NCBI GenBank assembly: GCA_963971405.1
Contig: OZ020487.1
Span: forward strand, 47,031,039 to 47,095,038
Direction: 5' to 3'
Length of the DNA: 64,000 nucleotides
From: Psococerastis gibbosa
Taxonomy: Eukaryota; Arthropoda; Insecta; Psocodea; Psocidae
Part shown: in pieces, positions 1-12,000 of the stretch
Numbering within the stretch: position 1 is the first letter of the stretch
Layout of the letters: each line of letters begins with the position of its first letter
Notes under the pieces: generated by a model
Told to the model about the DNA's origin: nothing
The model's input: the letters and a program-made list of their open reading frames with translations, nothing else
The model's database searches: none
Position numbers and translations under genes: made by a program

Positions 1-1027
1 TACTCTTTCATGTACAAACTATATAACCCATCGAACGTTTTTTGCAAAATACCAAAGTAATGAATCATACTTTCAATTAAAATAAAAGCGCATTTAACAA
101 TTCTTTAACTCTTTCAAATACTGAAAAGTCCAACATAAATCATCTGAAAAAAAATAAATGCTTAATCCCCTCTAGTCAAAACAAGAAAAACAATCAGATA
201 CAGCATAAACCACTAAAACTCGAACTAACATCTCATAGCAACTGACACTGATGGCCCCTTTCTCCTTGAAGCAATTAAATTGAATTAAAAGACGCTGTAA
301 GGACGTTTGGACACCTGATCACCAGAGCTAAGTGCTCTTCCCGACCCAAATCTTGGTACCTTAATGGCTCTATAGGTACGTAAAAACGTGTGTCTTGCTT
401 TGAGAAATGATCATACCTGAGGCATACCTAAATATATAGGAGCTAATGCCTGTCAGAGGTTTTTAATTCTTCCGGATCCTCAATGATGTTATTTTATTCT
501 GTTTTGTGAACAATATTTTGAGAGATGTTATAGAGTGCTATGGTGGGTTTAAGTCGGATAATGGGGATTAAAAAGGTTGTAATTAAAGGTCGGAAATAGT
601 TTGATGGTAGGAGTTCTTGAAAAGTCTTCTTCATCTTGTAATGCCTCTTTTAACGAAGATTGGCGATCACCATGGCAATTTTAATCATGATGACTAGACT
701 AAGGAATTGTGATGCAGTGGTTACCCGTTGCCTTCTGCATCCTTATGCCGATAACTCTATATTGAGCCTTAAGGCAGAGACCTCACAGTCATCGAACAAG
801 TAATAGCGGGACGTCCTCAAAAACTCTGGAAGGATGAGTTGGAAACTGACCTTCGCGAGTTGGGAGTCCGTAGATAGTGGAGCGTCGTACAAATCCGAGA
901 TGACGGGAGGAGTGTTGTCGAGCAGGTCAAAGCTCATCAAGGGCTGCAGTGCCAGAAGAACTCTTTGTTAAATGACTTAAAAAAGTCTCTCAATGGTATA
1001 TATTATATTTTTTTATTTTTTTTTCAG
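1..1027. other. Upstream intron/flank of the secreted-protein gene, no exon recognised
   Basis: No coding exon is supported here. Positions about 600-720 hold a degenerate antisense tail of a LINE family also seen near 15600, 17940, 18930, 57890 and 60720. Positions about 790-960 hold a second LINE tail, described separately. A pyrimidine-rich tract ending in TTTTCAG at 1021-1027 is the acceptor for the first exon listed for the secreted-protein gene, so at least the right end of this stretch should be an intron of that gene. Confidence 0.5.
790..960 (+). mobile_element. LINE reverse-transcriptase tail, degenerate fragment
   Basis: Plus-strand translation with a stop and frame breaks gives the GRPQKLWKDELETDLRELGV block followed by a DDGRSVVEQVKAHQGL-like stretch. 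This is the far C-terminal tail typical of non-LTR retrotransposon polymerases. A second, also broken, copy with the same words lies at about 4500-4755. No intact endonuclease or polymerase domain is present, so it is a dead 5'-truncated insertion. Confidence 0.7.
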
Positions 1028-4000
1028 GAAAAAGTAACACCAGTGAAGCCTGGAGGAAGTCCGACAACACTGCCCCCCGCCGGGTCAAGTGAAAGTACGC
1101 CGAAACCGACAAAATATCACTACTATCCACACAATCAGCACATATACCTGCTTCCAGAATGCGCTATACAACAGGTCTGTCTTACAAGACGTTGTTTCCG
1201 AGAAAAATTATAAATTGTTTTTAATTTTTTAAGGTTAATCAAGCTAGTTTAAATTACACGCGGGAAAAAAAATAAGTTTGTTTTGCACAAGTGGCACCAG
1301 TTAATTTTTATCCAATATGGTGATTTCTGTCGTACGTCTGAACGTACAATAGGCTATTTGACAATTTTTGAAAACCTATTTTAATGCATTAATAGTTTTA
1401 TTTTATACCCCTTCAAATTGTTTTTTTTTTAAACTTTATCTAGTTAAGGAAAAAATATTTTTCCTCATCAATTTAAGTTTGATTGTTGAAAAGGACACAT
1501 GACTGTCGAATGACAGTTGTACAGTTGACAGTTGTACAATTGACAGTTGCCCCGCACTAAATGAAAAGTCCCCCGTAGATTAAGCCTGAAGTAACAACCG
1601 CAAAAACAAGGGTTAATATTAAAATTAAAGTACAAGAAAACAATTATGGGAACAATGTAGCATTCGAATAAAGTCCGATAAAGGGTATGGGTGAGAATGG
1701 GCGCGGGAAATTCAGCTCAAGTGTTTTAGACGGCGTGGAGTTTAAAAAGAATAGTAATAATGCATTTAAATGTATTAGTCATGACATGTCGGTAAATCAA
1801 TTTCAGGTATGCAATGCGGTCTACGTACGTCTCAACTACACACAACCCTTGTGTGCCTGTCCTTCACGTAAGGAGCCATGTTCAGCAAGCATCAATACAG
1901 ATGATCAGCATACGACGGAGTTGGCTACAACGAAAGGCGGCAAAGTAAGGAAACCAAAAAGAAAACAAAAGGCGTCACCCCCCCCCCCCCCCCCCCAAGA
2001 CCGACCTGTGCGGGCCTACAATGACATTTACTATGACATTTAGGTTAAGATTAAAAATAATCGCCATAGTAATAGTTTCACATAATAGTTTTGCAACCGT
2101 ACTCACCGGTTTGATACTGTTAAAACATACGCCAGAACACTTGCTGTAAGTCAGGAGACAGTAGGCAAGAGTGTGTGGGTCCGTTATTGATAGGATTTTT
2201 GGGGGGTGTCCAGATTTCACGATGCGATAGGTTTTCGAATGGGGTGGTGTTTCATTTGGCACTCCCCCCCCCCGTATTTTCGTAAAATAGTAGAAAAAAA
2301 GGAAAGCCGTCCTCATGGATGTACGCATCTCCTAATTGATAAATGATCTTAATTTCGGGGGGCCAAAGGGGGGCCCGGGGGTCACCCCCGGGGAAGGGTT
2401 TTTTGGAAAAATAGGCCTGAAATTGTGGAATTTTCACATTTTGATGTATATCCGTCTTGTAACTTATTGTAATAATGTTTTGGTTTTACAGCCGAAGAAT
2501 AGTATAGACCTACTGCAAGGAAGGGAGGCCCGGGGAAATGAATTTGAAAAAGAATAGGCCCAAAATAGTGGAACTTACGCACTTTGAAAGCATTTATTAT
2601 ATATTTTACATGTGAAGAATATTACAGCTAACAAAGGGGACCCGGGAGCTACCGCGGGGAATGTATTTTAAAAGATAGGCCTGAAATAGTTTACCGGCAA
2701 AAAAATTTGATTTTGCAGGCGATAAATTTATTAACAAAGCTGGAAACAGGGGGACCGGGGTCTCCCCGGGGAATTTTTTGAACATAAATATCTGAAAAAT
2801 TTGCTGTTTTGCTAAATTCTGGGGGGAGGGGGTCCAGACCCCCCAGAATTTAGCAAAACACGGCCACGCCACTGACTATAGCGACCTCCCAAATCCTTAA
2901 TTCTTTTAACAGCTTGTCACCCAGACAGAACACTATGCTATTGTTCTTATGTACTCATACTTAGTCGTACTTTGAACCCGGCAGAAACGTTTCACACATC
3001 ACAATTTATTATAGTACAGGGATTTGACCTGAGTTTCCCATACACGATTATTAGTATGATGACAATTCAAAAAGGGTTTATGCCTGAGGACTGGTAGGGG
3101 GTTTATCTTCTTGAACACTGCTCCATTTGGGTTTGTGGTGTTTGGGGGTGTGACCCGTATCTGCACTTGGTTAAGTCATGCTTTCGCCTGTTACTTTCCG
3201 TCAATGGTAAGCTTGTCGCAGCTTGTCCATAATCGCTTGTAGATTGACATCGAGGACGTCTACCAGTTTGCCAATGGCCAAAATAAAAATAATACCCGAA
3301 ATCCATGGGGTATTTATTGTACGTATTTTTAAAATTGCTATTTCAGATACTGACATTAGCCAAGACATGCGAGCCTGTGACAGAGATGAGGGTGTGTCGT
3401 GCGCCGAGAGACTGGTCGCTGCTAGCACTGCAGAATATTCGAACCGGCAAGTCCCACTATTTAGTCATCTGCCGGTGTCCGGAAAACAGTCGACTGGGTA
3501 CGTACTCCAACTGTACTGAGGGTGGGCTCTAACTAAGTACGATAAAGTGAACTGCACTGGCACCAGCCTGTGAGAGGATAACGATATTGAAGTAGTAATC
3601 ATGATGAAATGCACAGAACACAAGTAGACAGGCTGTACCTCAAATTGTTGTACCATGATAACATACGCTACTGTAATTCATTTATTATTATAATACATTA
3701 TGTATAGGCAAATGACTTGGAGGCAAAGTAAATAGAAGACAATTAATTAAGGGGAATCTACCAAAATATTTTGTAAACATAGTGTGATACCTGGCTAATA
3801 CAATATTTAATAATATATCGTTCGCACCACTAACATTTCAATAATTAAGCTATCGTTGATATGCACAGTTAGCCAGTTAGGTGTAACAGAGGGCCAAAGC
3901 CAAAATCTCACTATATCTATGTCTAATTTTTATTTTCAATAAAGACTTTATTATTATTATTATTACATTCTACTTATCAATGCAATATGATAATCTAAAA

Positions 4001-5548
4001 GGAAAACAGACGACATACTCTAGAAAAAGGACTTACTTAATCGGATCTCATTGATTAACGGTAGTTCATTTTACAAAATCTATTGTGTATGATCTTAGGT
4101 TACATATTTTAGATCTTCAAAGAAAATTTTGGCCAAAAAAGGGGTTAGGAACAAGAAATTAGTTAATTAGCGTTCATGTCATGTCGTTAACCAAAAATTT
4201 GGAAAGATTCATCTTAAAGTAAAATACCAGAGGATAACATGGTTGCATAGTCATGGAACTGCAGGATTCAAGCACTAACTGTTATACTCCTTAATTTTTA
4301 ATATTTATTTTTCGCAGAGGGGCCCATGAGCCACGATCAACCGGCTTATGCCAGTGTGCCAGGCATACGCGTATACGGTATGATGTGCATAAGGGATACC
4401 TACAGGGGGAATCAACCATTTAGGACGAGAAGATCTACGAAAGGTAATTAATAGGCAGATATTTCGAAATGAAAAGAAAAACTCAGACTACAGGTATGAT
4501 TACTTGCACAGCTTTTAATATGGCTGGGACACGTCGTAAAAGTGTCAGACGACCGCATGCCGAACAAGATATACAAAGCAAGCATGACAGGAAGACGTCC
4601 TCGAAAACGCTAGAAAGATGAGTTGGATTTTGGATCTTCGCGAGTTGGGAGTCCGTAGATGGTGCAACGTCTTACAAAACCGAGATGATTAGGGGAGTGT
4701 TGTCGAGGAGGCCAAAGCCCATCAAGGGCTGTAGAGCCAGAAGAAGAAGATGATTAGTTGTTGCAGAGTTCAGGCCTGCCTACTGAAGGTACGACCGGAT
4801 TGAGGACGATCACAGAAGAGTTGGCATAGTGCCAGAAGAAATGCTCAATAATCAGAAGTGGAGAGACAGGAGGGAGTGGAGGAAGCTCATAGGCGCGGTT
4901 TCCACCGACCTCTATGTGCAAAATACACATACGGTGACGTGGTAGCAGTTATCATTAATAAAGACGGGGTTTCCACCGACCTCTCATTGCAGAATGCAAA
5001 TGACATTGACGGAAATTTTTGTTTTACTCTATGCCATAGTTAAAATTGATCAATGATCATAGAGTAAAATCACAAACAAACAAACTAAAATTAAAAAATG
5101 GCGTAATGGGATATGTTAAGTACAAACATTTTAATAGATTTCTATAAAAAGAAAAATTCAAATTTCCGTCAATGTCACTTGCATTCTGCAATGAGAGATC
5201 GGTGGAAACCCTGCCTTTATTAATGATATCTGCTACCACGTCACCGTATGTGTATTTTGCACTTAGAGGTCGGTGGAAACTGCGCCTTATAACAGCCGGA
5301 CAACTGCTTCTGACTATTGATGTTGATTATTTATAAGTTACCAAAAGAGCTGACTTTTTTTGTCAATTGCCCTATCGCGAAATATCCCATAAACGGAGTA
5401 GACGGGTGGTGTGAGCCAGCCAATAGAGTAGCAGAGTAGGGAGATAGAAATGATATACAATATTAACATTTAAAATTGTGTTACAGAAAGGAGGCCGCCA
5501 TTGCCCTGGGTCAAAATAGAAGAGTTTACCAAGTCCGCCCAATGGTGA
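1028..5548 (+). CDS. Conserved secreted cysteine-rich protein of arthropods, 3' part (5 exons)
   Basis: Five exons join in phase: 1028-1174, 1807-1944, 3347-3497, 4318-4443 and 5487-5548, ending at TGA 5546-5548. They encode about 207 residues and lack the start; the signal-peptide exon must lie further left. Visible landmarks in order are LPECAIQQ running across a splice into VCNAVYVRLNYTQPLCACPS, then TCEPVTEMRVC, then a block ending SHYLVICRCPEN, then EGPMSHDQPAYASVPGIRVYG and a final PWVKIEEF. Cysteines are regularly spaced, which fits an extracellular disulfide-bonded protein. All introns are GT-AG. From memory this resembles a widely conserved arthropod secreted family whose members are sometimes named after centipede venom homologues. 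That name does not show that it is a toxin, and broad conservation suggests a general extracellular role. The function is unknown. Confidence 0.8.
2180..2878. repeat. Decayed DNA-element remnant with CCCGGGG blocks
   Basis: Contains GGATTTTTGGGGGGTGTCC, GGTTTTCGAATGGGGTGGTG, three spaced GGG-CCCGGGG blocks (2358-2395, 2520-2540, 2635-2660) and a small perfect hairpin GCTAAATTCTGGGGGG ... CCCCCCAGAATTTAGC at 2810-2860, ending CGGCCACGCCACTG. Parts recur at 24280-24830 and 38340-38645. It occupies the secreted-protein gene's second intron. Confidence 0.6.
4500..4755 (+). mobile_element. LINE reverse-transcriptase tail, degenerate fragment
   Basis: In the last intron of the secreted-protein gene. 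Translation in broken frames gives LLIWLGHVVKVSDDRMPNKI, then TGRRPRKR and, after a stop, KDEL, followed by frameshifted LGVRRW- and EEAKAHQGL-like words. The order GHV, DDR, GRPRKRW, KAHQGL is that of the C-terminal tail of endonuclease/reverse-transcriptase LINEs. It is the same family as 790-960. A short related tail word (NNQKWRDR) follows at 4848-4890 and recurs at about 11857-11915 (+) and 12940-12975 (-). Confidence 0.75.
4892..5287. mobile_element. Foldback MITE with GGCGCGGTTTCCACC ends
   Basis: The two ends are inverted repeats: GGCGCGGTTTCCACCGACCT on the left and its near complement ending GGTGGAAACTGCGCC on the right. Both arms carry the internal word GACGTGGTAGCAG and a second nested copy of the TTTCCACCGACCTC end. 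The loop region (about 5030-5110) is AT-rich. No open reading frame is convincing. Related copies are at 24410-24551, about 31080-31182 and 32707-33086; the first of those shows a TA target duplication, which suggests a Tc1/mariner-type non-autonomous element. Confidence 0.8.
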
Positions 5549-6574
5549 ACCTCAACGACTACAAAGAACGAATGAATGGGACACTCTGTACAGTCAGTTA
5601 CCTAGCTAGAATCGTATATTTATTTTATTTATTGTCTAAAATTAGGTTTATCATAGGGTTCCCTCCACATCAGTATATAAGTCTGAGTAAAGCAAGCTAC
5701 AACAAAAATTACTAGCAACACCAACACAATTCACGTATATTTATTTCTAGAGTGAAAATAGTGTTAAAAAGCGGATATTTTAAGCAAATACAACTGTAAA
5801 ATTTCACTTTATTCTGATTGTTTATTATCAATTAATCCCACTTTTCAACGTCATAGATTTCACTTGGGTCCACATTTTATTTTCCCCAACGATTTAACCC
5901 ATTTTCACCCTTATTGAACAGGAAAAAATATAGCAATACCTTAACAAAAACCAGTTGTTCGATGACTATCAGGCCTGAGGCCCCTGCCTCTAATTACTAT
6001 TAGCACAGCAGGCAATGTAGGTACAACTAACCCTTTGTTAAAATAGAAAAATCTTTATTGGTACTGGCAGAACAAGGTTCAATGAGCCCCAACAAGTACG
6101 TCCATAAAAAGCTCTTCAAAATAATAATTTCTTTATTCGTAAACAAAACTTTCACTTTCATGAAGGAAAAATTAGCCTGCTGTCATGCTTTTTACTACCA
6201 CCGAATCAAGTATAACTGTTTTTAAACGGTGCCTAAATAACCCTAAAGCTTGCCACATTATTGTTTGGAGTGACTCGCTGACGCGCCAATGAACAGACCG
6301 CTTGTGAATCAGACTATAAAGTGCAGGGAACCTTATGCATTTTCTAAAAGACGTCGCACGGGAAACGACGTCTTTGGGAAAATAATTTACTTTAGTTTGC
6401 GTGTTTTTAACTAATGACCGTAACAAACTTAAGCTTTTGAGGTAAAATGCCAGTTAAATTTTCCTACTCTGTACTCGGTAAAAATGTCCTAATGTTCAAA
6501 TGACGTACGCCGTCACGGCCTGTGTCAAACGCCCTTAAAAACTATTATTAAAAAAAAAAAAAAAAACCCGGCCT

Positions 6575-6790
6575 GTGTCAGATGATGGAACAGAGGAATT
6601 CAGGCTGATGGGTCGCAGTCGGTCTGGAAATATAGTTGTTGCGAAGGTTTCGTCAACAACTGCGGTCAACATCTTCAGTGACACTACGCAGACAACGTAC
6701 ATTGTATCTCTGTAGCTCAGTAGTAACGTAGGTGTTGAAGAAACGTTTGGACGAGCGCTCTCAGTGCAAATTCTTCTGTTCCATCATTTG
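6575..6790 (-). repeat. Palindromic repeat with hammerhead-like core
   Basis: On the minus strand positions 6678-6647 read CTGAAGA, T, GTTGAC, a 7-base loop CGCAGTT, GTTGAC, then GAAAC. The two hexamers pair (with G-U wobbles), giving the CUGANGA / stem II / GAAA arrangement of a hammerhead ribozyme core. A partial inverted match (AAACGTTTCTTCAACA) lies towards the other end of the element. Related copies are near 19970-20100, 40484-40765 and 45940-46155. Penelope-like retroelements are known to carry hammerhead motifs; assignment to them here is inference. Confidence 0.5.
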
Positions 6791-7524
6791 TATTGTTGTC
6801 TGATGATTTATGATGGGGAATGGGGTTAATTAACTACGGTATAAAAGTAACTGAAGGCCATTAACAAAATTTAATTTTTATAGACGACATTTTACCCCAG
6901 TTTACGATTTGTTAGCGTAGGGTTTGTTTGTTTCGTCAGTGTGAAAGCAAATTGAGAAGGTGAGAGGAAAAAAGCCCCAAAATACAATATTATAAAATAA
7001 AATAAAACAATAAAGTGGAGAGTTAGTGAAATCATTAGTAAAAATTTTTATTATCAAAGCAACCCAATACGCCTCTATGACGCTCGAGTAAATCCCTATT
7101 TAGCATTGTGGGCTCCCCTACTATAATGTCCACATACAAAAATGCCCCTACTAAAATAACATTTACAATAACATTTTTTCTAAATCCTCTACTTTCGGCT
7201 AAGAAGAAGAAGTGTGACACTTTATGTAGAAGGTTATATCACGGATGTTGAGTACTTATCAGTTTATTTCCAGATAGACCACGGCCCATTCGACAATATT
7301 GGTCCAATATATATACAATATATTGTCCAATATACCTTCCATTCCATATGCTTTGACGGCCGTTCCCACCATCGCATGAAAAGTCACGGTTAGGAATACT
7401 GGACGGCACCGGCATCTACCAATAGATGGCAGTGCCGTACAGTATTACTTGCAGAGGAGAGACTTTTCAAGCGATATTGGGAACCTAACAATGTAGATGA
7501 TATAATTATAGTAACCGGGCCTAC

Positions 7525-7670
7525 TATGGCCATTATTTTTAATCTCAACCTGTAATTAAAATTGTAAATAAGAAAATTTTACAATGAAAGTGCTATTAAA
7601 AATTGCTTTGTTTACATTTTTAACCCCGAGATGAAGGTAATACTGAACGGCATAGTAGGGTCCGCAGATT
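7525..7670. repeat. Small MITE-like foldback repeat (family also at 52060 and 54090)
   Basis: Ends CCTACTATGGCC and GGCATAGTAGGG are approximate inverted repeats. Between them lies an inverted pair, TAAAAATTG/GTAAATA and TTTACATTTTTAA, around a short centre GAAAGTGCTATT. Two further copies with the same AAAGTGCTATT or GCACTTTACA centre and TAAA/TTTACATTTTTAA arms lie at about 52060-52175 and 54095-54210. No coding capacity. Confidence 0.6.
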
Positions 7671-8129
7671 TAAAAACCACACACGGGCGTCGCCTTGCGG
7701 TATATGATGCATATTACGCGTTATATTATGCTGAAAATATACTGAATACTGAATATTTTCTGTACCATATAAGCCAGATAAAAATTGTAGCATAGTTTGT
7801 TTAACTGATCTTAATTATCATTTGGTTAAAATCAAAGACACAATTTGCATCTCACCTTCTCAAATATTAGATTGTATGAAGACTGGACTTAATAAACGAT
7901 TGACTAATTGATATTTTTTAACTCTGACCTGTTATAATATTCACGTTGATAAATTGCTTCAATAACAGCTATGGGTCGAAGAAAAATTGGAGCATATGAT
8001 ACCAAAATTCTGATTCAAACAGGAGTTGACAACATCATGAAAAATATGGGACAGCTGCCATACTTTGACCTAAAAATGCTAAATTCTAATTTTCAATAAG
8101 AAATCATACTAACTGCATAGACTTTATAA

Positions 8130-8756
8130 TAATAAGAATAAATAGATTATATTTGTACCACCAACAGATTTGAGTCTAAAATTCGATAGCACTTACATTA
8201 AAGTAAAGTCACATAACACATGTAGTTTTCTACAATATATAAAATAATAGCACTTACAGTGAAGTAAAGTACAGTCACATGATACAGTAGTATGTCTTGA
8301 AAAATGAAAATAAAACAGAAAATCAAGGCAGAGGACCGTCTACTGTTCTAAAACGGCTGATTTGAACATTGGCAGGCTCAGTGCAAGTGGATCGAGATCG
8401 CAAAGATTATTAATTTCATTAACTATCCTACCAAGAAGTGCCTTTGAGTTGGGATTGACACAGAACAAGGTTTTGAATCTAGTACTCCTGGTTTCAACTC
8501 TGAGATGGACTCTTTCGAGTATAGAAGGGCAGTCAAGATGACTGTTTATCAACTTGTAGAAGAATATAAAGTCTGCCACCGCCCTTCTACCCTCGAGAGA
8601 GTCCATTTGAAACTCCACTTGCAGCTGAGCCGTCCTAACTGGTTGGCCTCTGTAGTGTGGATAGGCCCCGTGACGCATGAAATACAAATAACGTAACAAT
8701 TGTCTTTGTACTTTTTCAATGGTCAGAACAAGGTTCGCTGGGCCAGTATTCCACAC
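8130..8756 (-). mobile_element. Non-LTR retrotransposon polymerase C-terminus, 5'-truncated
   Basis: An uninterrupted minus-strand frame from 8756 to 8340 begins WNTGPANLVLTIEKVQRQLL and contains RYLYFMRHG, SLEGRRAVADFIFFYKLINS and LDCPSILERVHLRV. This is the region downstream of the catalytic core in Jockey/CR1-like polymerases (IEKVQRxxLRYLY, DLxFxYKLxNG). The catalytic YxDD part is absent. The 3' tail runs left to about 8130. A second, frameshifted copy of the same element lies at about 49860-50225. The insertion is in the gap left of EFL1 exon 11. Confidence 0.8.
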
Positions 8757-9080
8757 TGCAGAGGCGTCAGAAAACTGGGTACATCGAATTCATTATAGAT
8801 TAATTCGGTCGGATATCTTCGACGATACGACTTACCAATACGGTAAGTGTAGAAATAGTATACAAAATTAGCAATACAATGAAAATACTAAGGGAAGCCT
8901 AGACTTAAGATGGCTCCCGCGATCACTTGGAAAGTCCGACCGTGGGAATCACCCTGCAACTGTCTCCGGAAGAAATACTGGACGGCATCCCGGTGTTGTT
9001 CAGTATACCTTTCATACTTTTCATGCGGGACCTCAAAATTTAGGTAGGTTTAGGTAAAAAGTTGTAAAAAAATGACTTAC

Positions 9081-12000
9081 CGAGGACGTCAGCGTCGACC
9101 TGAATGGTACAAGAGTACATGGCCATCATCAGGCGCTGTGGCTGCGCCTGAAACGCCTTCCGACAGCCGTCCTTCACAGTCGACAGAATTTGCCCCGAAA
9201 GCGGACCGGAACTAGCACTGAAATATCAGTAGACCTTTCAAGGCTCAGAAACGGGGTATTCAGTGTGTTTCTAAGTTCGGTAGCTTATCAAAATCATAAA
9301 TAAACAGTTCCACTTGCTCTGGTGTGATACTTGAGTCTCCTCCACTCACTCCTGACTCCATAAAATAAATAAATAAATCTTGACTTTTGTTGTTCTATTA
9401 CTAAGCCAACCTAGCGGAGTTAGGGCTATAAAGCCCACTCTTACACTCAACAAGGATGAGGACCGCCTGCTTTACATGCCCTCCGAAGCATGGCCAGAAA
9501 ATGTAAGTATATGTAGTATATAAGTATATATAAGTATAGTTATATAAGTATAAAATGAAAGTCGGTACCACTAGGGTATTACTGATTATTCCTCTGGTCT
9601 CAGTCCCAGAAAGCTTTCCTTAGACTAACGTACTTAAATAGGAAAGCAAAAACCTGAACTATGTTTGGTAACCCATGTCCTGCATAAGAGAAAGGGAGAG
9701 CTCACGTCATGTGCTTATATACATATCCATTGAATTAGTTAACGTTATAGCCCAGGGTAGAAATTTTTTTTAAGACCTTAAATTAGTAGAAGTTAGTAGA
9801 ATGAAATCCATTGGAAATGGAAGATAATATGACAGACATTAAAGGAAAAATAAATTACGGGCGATCTGAGTTCGGGAGGCAGGTAGGGGTGGGTTTTAAG
9901 GGTGAAATACGGTACATCCTCATTTCCGACAAAACTACAAGTCCAATGGAAAAACGTCAAATAGCAAAAAGGTAGATAATAAGAAGATGTACAACTTTAG
10001 TGATTACACTTTTTTCACATAACCTAAAATTTTATGAGAAAAATGCAAAAAACCGGGGTTTTGGTTTTTTATTTTTCACTTTAGCAAAAACTTTGGCAAA
10101 AAAAAAATTTTTTACGTGAAAATTGGGGAAAACTTACTTTGTTATGTTCTAAATACCCTGTAATTTTTTTGATTTAAAATATTAATTTTTCCAACTAATT
10201 TTGACTATGCATGGAAGAAGCACCCTAATTTTCAAAATGTCGATTTTTTTTAAAATTAGGTAGGCTTCTTGTTTGTTGAAATCTCTACTTTCCAATGGTA
10301 TAAAGAACAATATACACTACTGTGCAAAATGTTCTAGAAAAATGATATCATTAATATTTAAAACATAGTCCGGTCAATTTAGTTTATCTAAGGCCTATAT
10401 TTATATCTGTGTCAATCAGCTCTAAAATAAAAATAGTAATATTTTCGTTCTTAAATGGTATGTTTAACGTTATATAACCTAAAAAAATAAAATCGAATGA
10501 TATTTTATACAATATTAGATGCGAGTTATTGTGATTTTGGATGACTAAATTGACCGGACTATATTTTAAATATTAAAGACATCATTTTTCGATTTAGTTT
10601 ATTGCATTTTTTAAGAGAATTTTGCACAGTAGTGTATATTGTTCTTTATACTATCGGAAAGTAGAGATTTCAACAAACAAGAAGCCTACCTATTTTTTTT
10701 TTTTTAAATTGACATTTTGACGTGAGATTTTTCGATTGAAAATTAGGGTGCTTTTTCCATATATAGTCAAAATTAGTTGGAAAAAATTAATATTTTAAAT
10801 CAAAAAAATTACAGTGTATTTAGAACATAAAAAAGTAAGTTCTCCCCAATTTTCACTTAAAACGTTTTTTTAGTGAAAGTTAAAAATAAAAAACCAAAAC
10901 CCCGGTTTTTGGAATTTTTCTCATACAATTTGAGGTTGTGTGAAAAAAGTGTAATCACTACAGTTGTACATCTTCTTATTTACTACTTTTTTCTATTTGA
11001 TGTTTTTTCATAGGACTTGTAGTTTTGTCGGAAATGAAGATGTACCATATTTCACCCTTAAAAACCACCCCTACCTGCCTCCCGAACTCAGATCGCCCGT
11101 AATTAATTTTTCCTTCAATGTCTGTCATATTTCGTTTCATTCCACTATAATCTAACGTTTTTTTTTTCCACCATTTTTTCAGGGAATCTACCCTGGGCTA
11201 TAACTTGCCTAGTCAACTAAAGCAGCTGCCATAGCGAGATTCGCAGAAGCAATAGAACACGACTAGTACTACTGTGGGACCTATGGGTCCAAATTGTGGC
11301 CTGGGTCCTGACTCCAAGATCATCCGGATACATACCTAGTCAACTGAGACTCAGCAAAAATTTCCCACTCTTCCAACATAAAGGCGACACCCATCATGGG
11401 CTCCTCACACAGCGGACCTGCCAAAGTGGCCAACTGAAACCCGTTAACAAAAGAGCTGTCGTACGCAGTGTAAACACTTTCGCTGTTGGCATCACTGCCG
11501 GTCCATAACGAACGCTGATACGTCCGAGTGTGGTTGAACAGAATGTTGGGTCCACAGCGCCGCGGACCAAAGCACCAAATCTTGTCCAATGCCCCTTTCC
11601 ATCCAGCGTCGTCAAAAGCTTTCGTCAGGTCTGCTTTAAAATTGGCGATTGCTTGTTTGGTACGTTCGGTGAGGCTATCAGCTATGCTAGTGTTGTGAGT
11701 ATCTGGAAATAAAAGGAAAATGGTCAGTTTTAATTTCAATATAACAGTAACAAATAGCCAGCCAGACATAGAGGGTACACAAAGGAGAGGAAGATCACGG
11801 GTACAGCAAACAGCTCGAAAACGATTTCAGGATAGTGGAAATAGAACTGGAAGAAGTTCTGAATAATCAGAAGTGGAGGGACAGACAGCAGTGGAGAAGG
11901 CTCACACACGGTTGAAGCTGAAGTTGATAACAATAAGTACTAGTACCAATCAACCGGCCGCCATACCAAGTTGAATCCAGCGGACCAGAGCAGGTTCAAA

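Larger units (their letters stand above)
5549..9080. other. Gap between the secreted-protein gene and EFL1 exon 11
   Basis: No exon is supported. The missing last EFL1 exon(s) were looked for on the minus strand and not found; the short minus-strand frames at 6172-6426 and 7035-7220 have no family resemblance I recognise. Repeats present are a hammerhead-like palindromic element near 6575-6790, a small palindrome at about 7370-7480, a MITE-like pair at about 7525-7670, and a LINE fragment at 8130-8756, listed separately where supported. Confidence 0.5.

Noticed and set aside
1687..2043. 118-codon open frame as a stand-alone gene
   Set aside because: Only 1807-1944 is coding; it continues from the upstream exon and ends at a GTAAGG donor. 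The rest is intron, including a C homopolymer.
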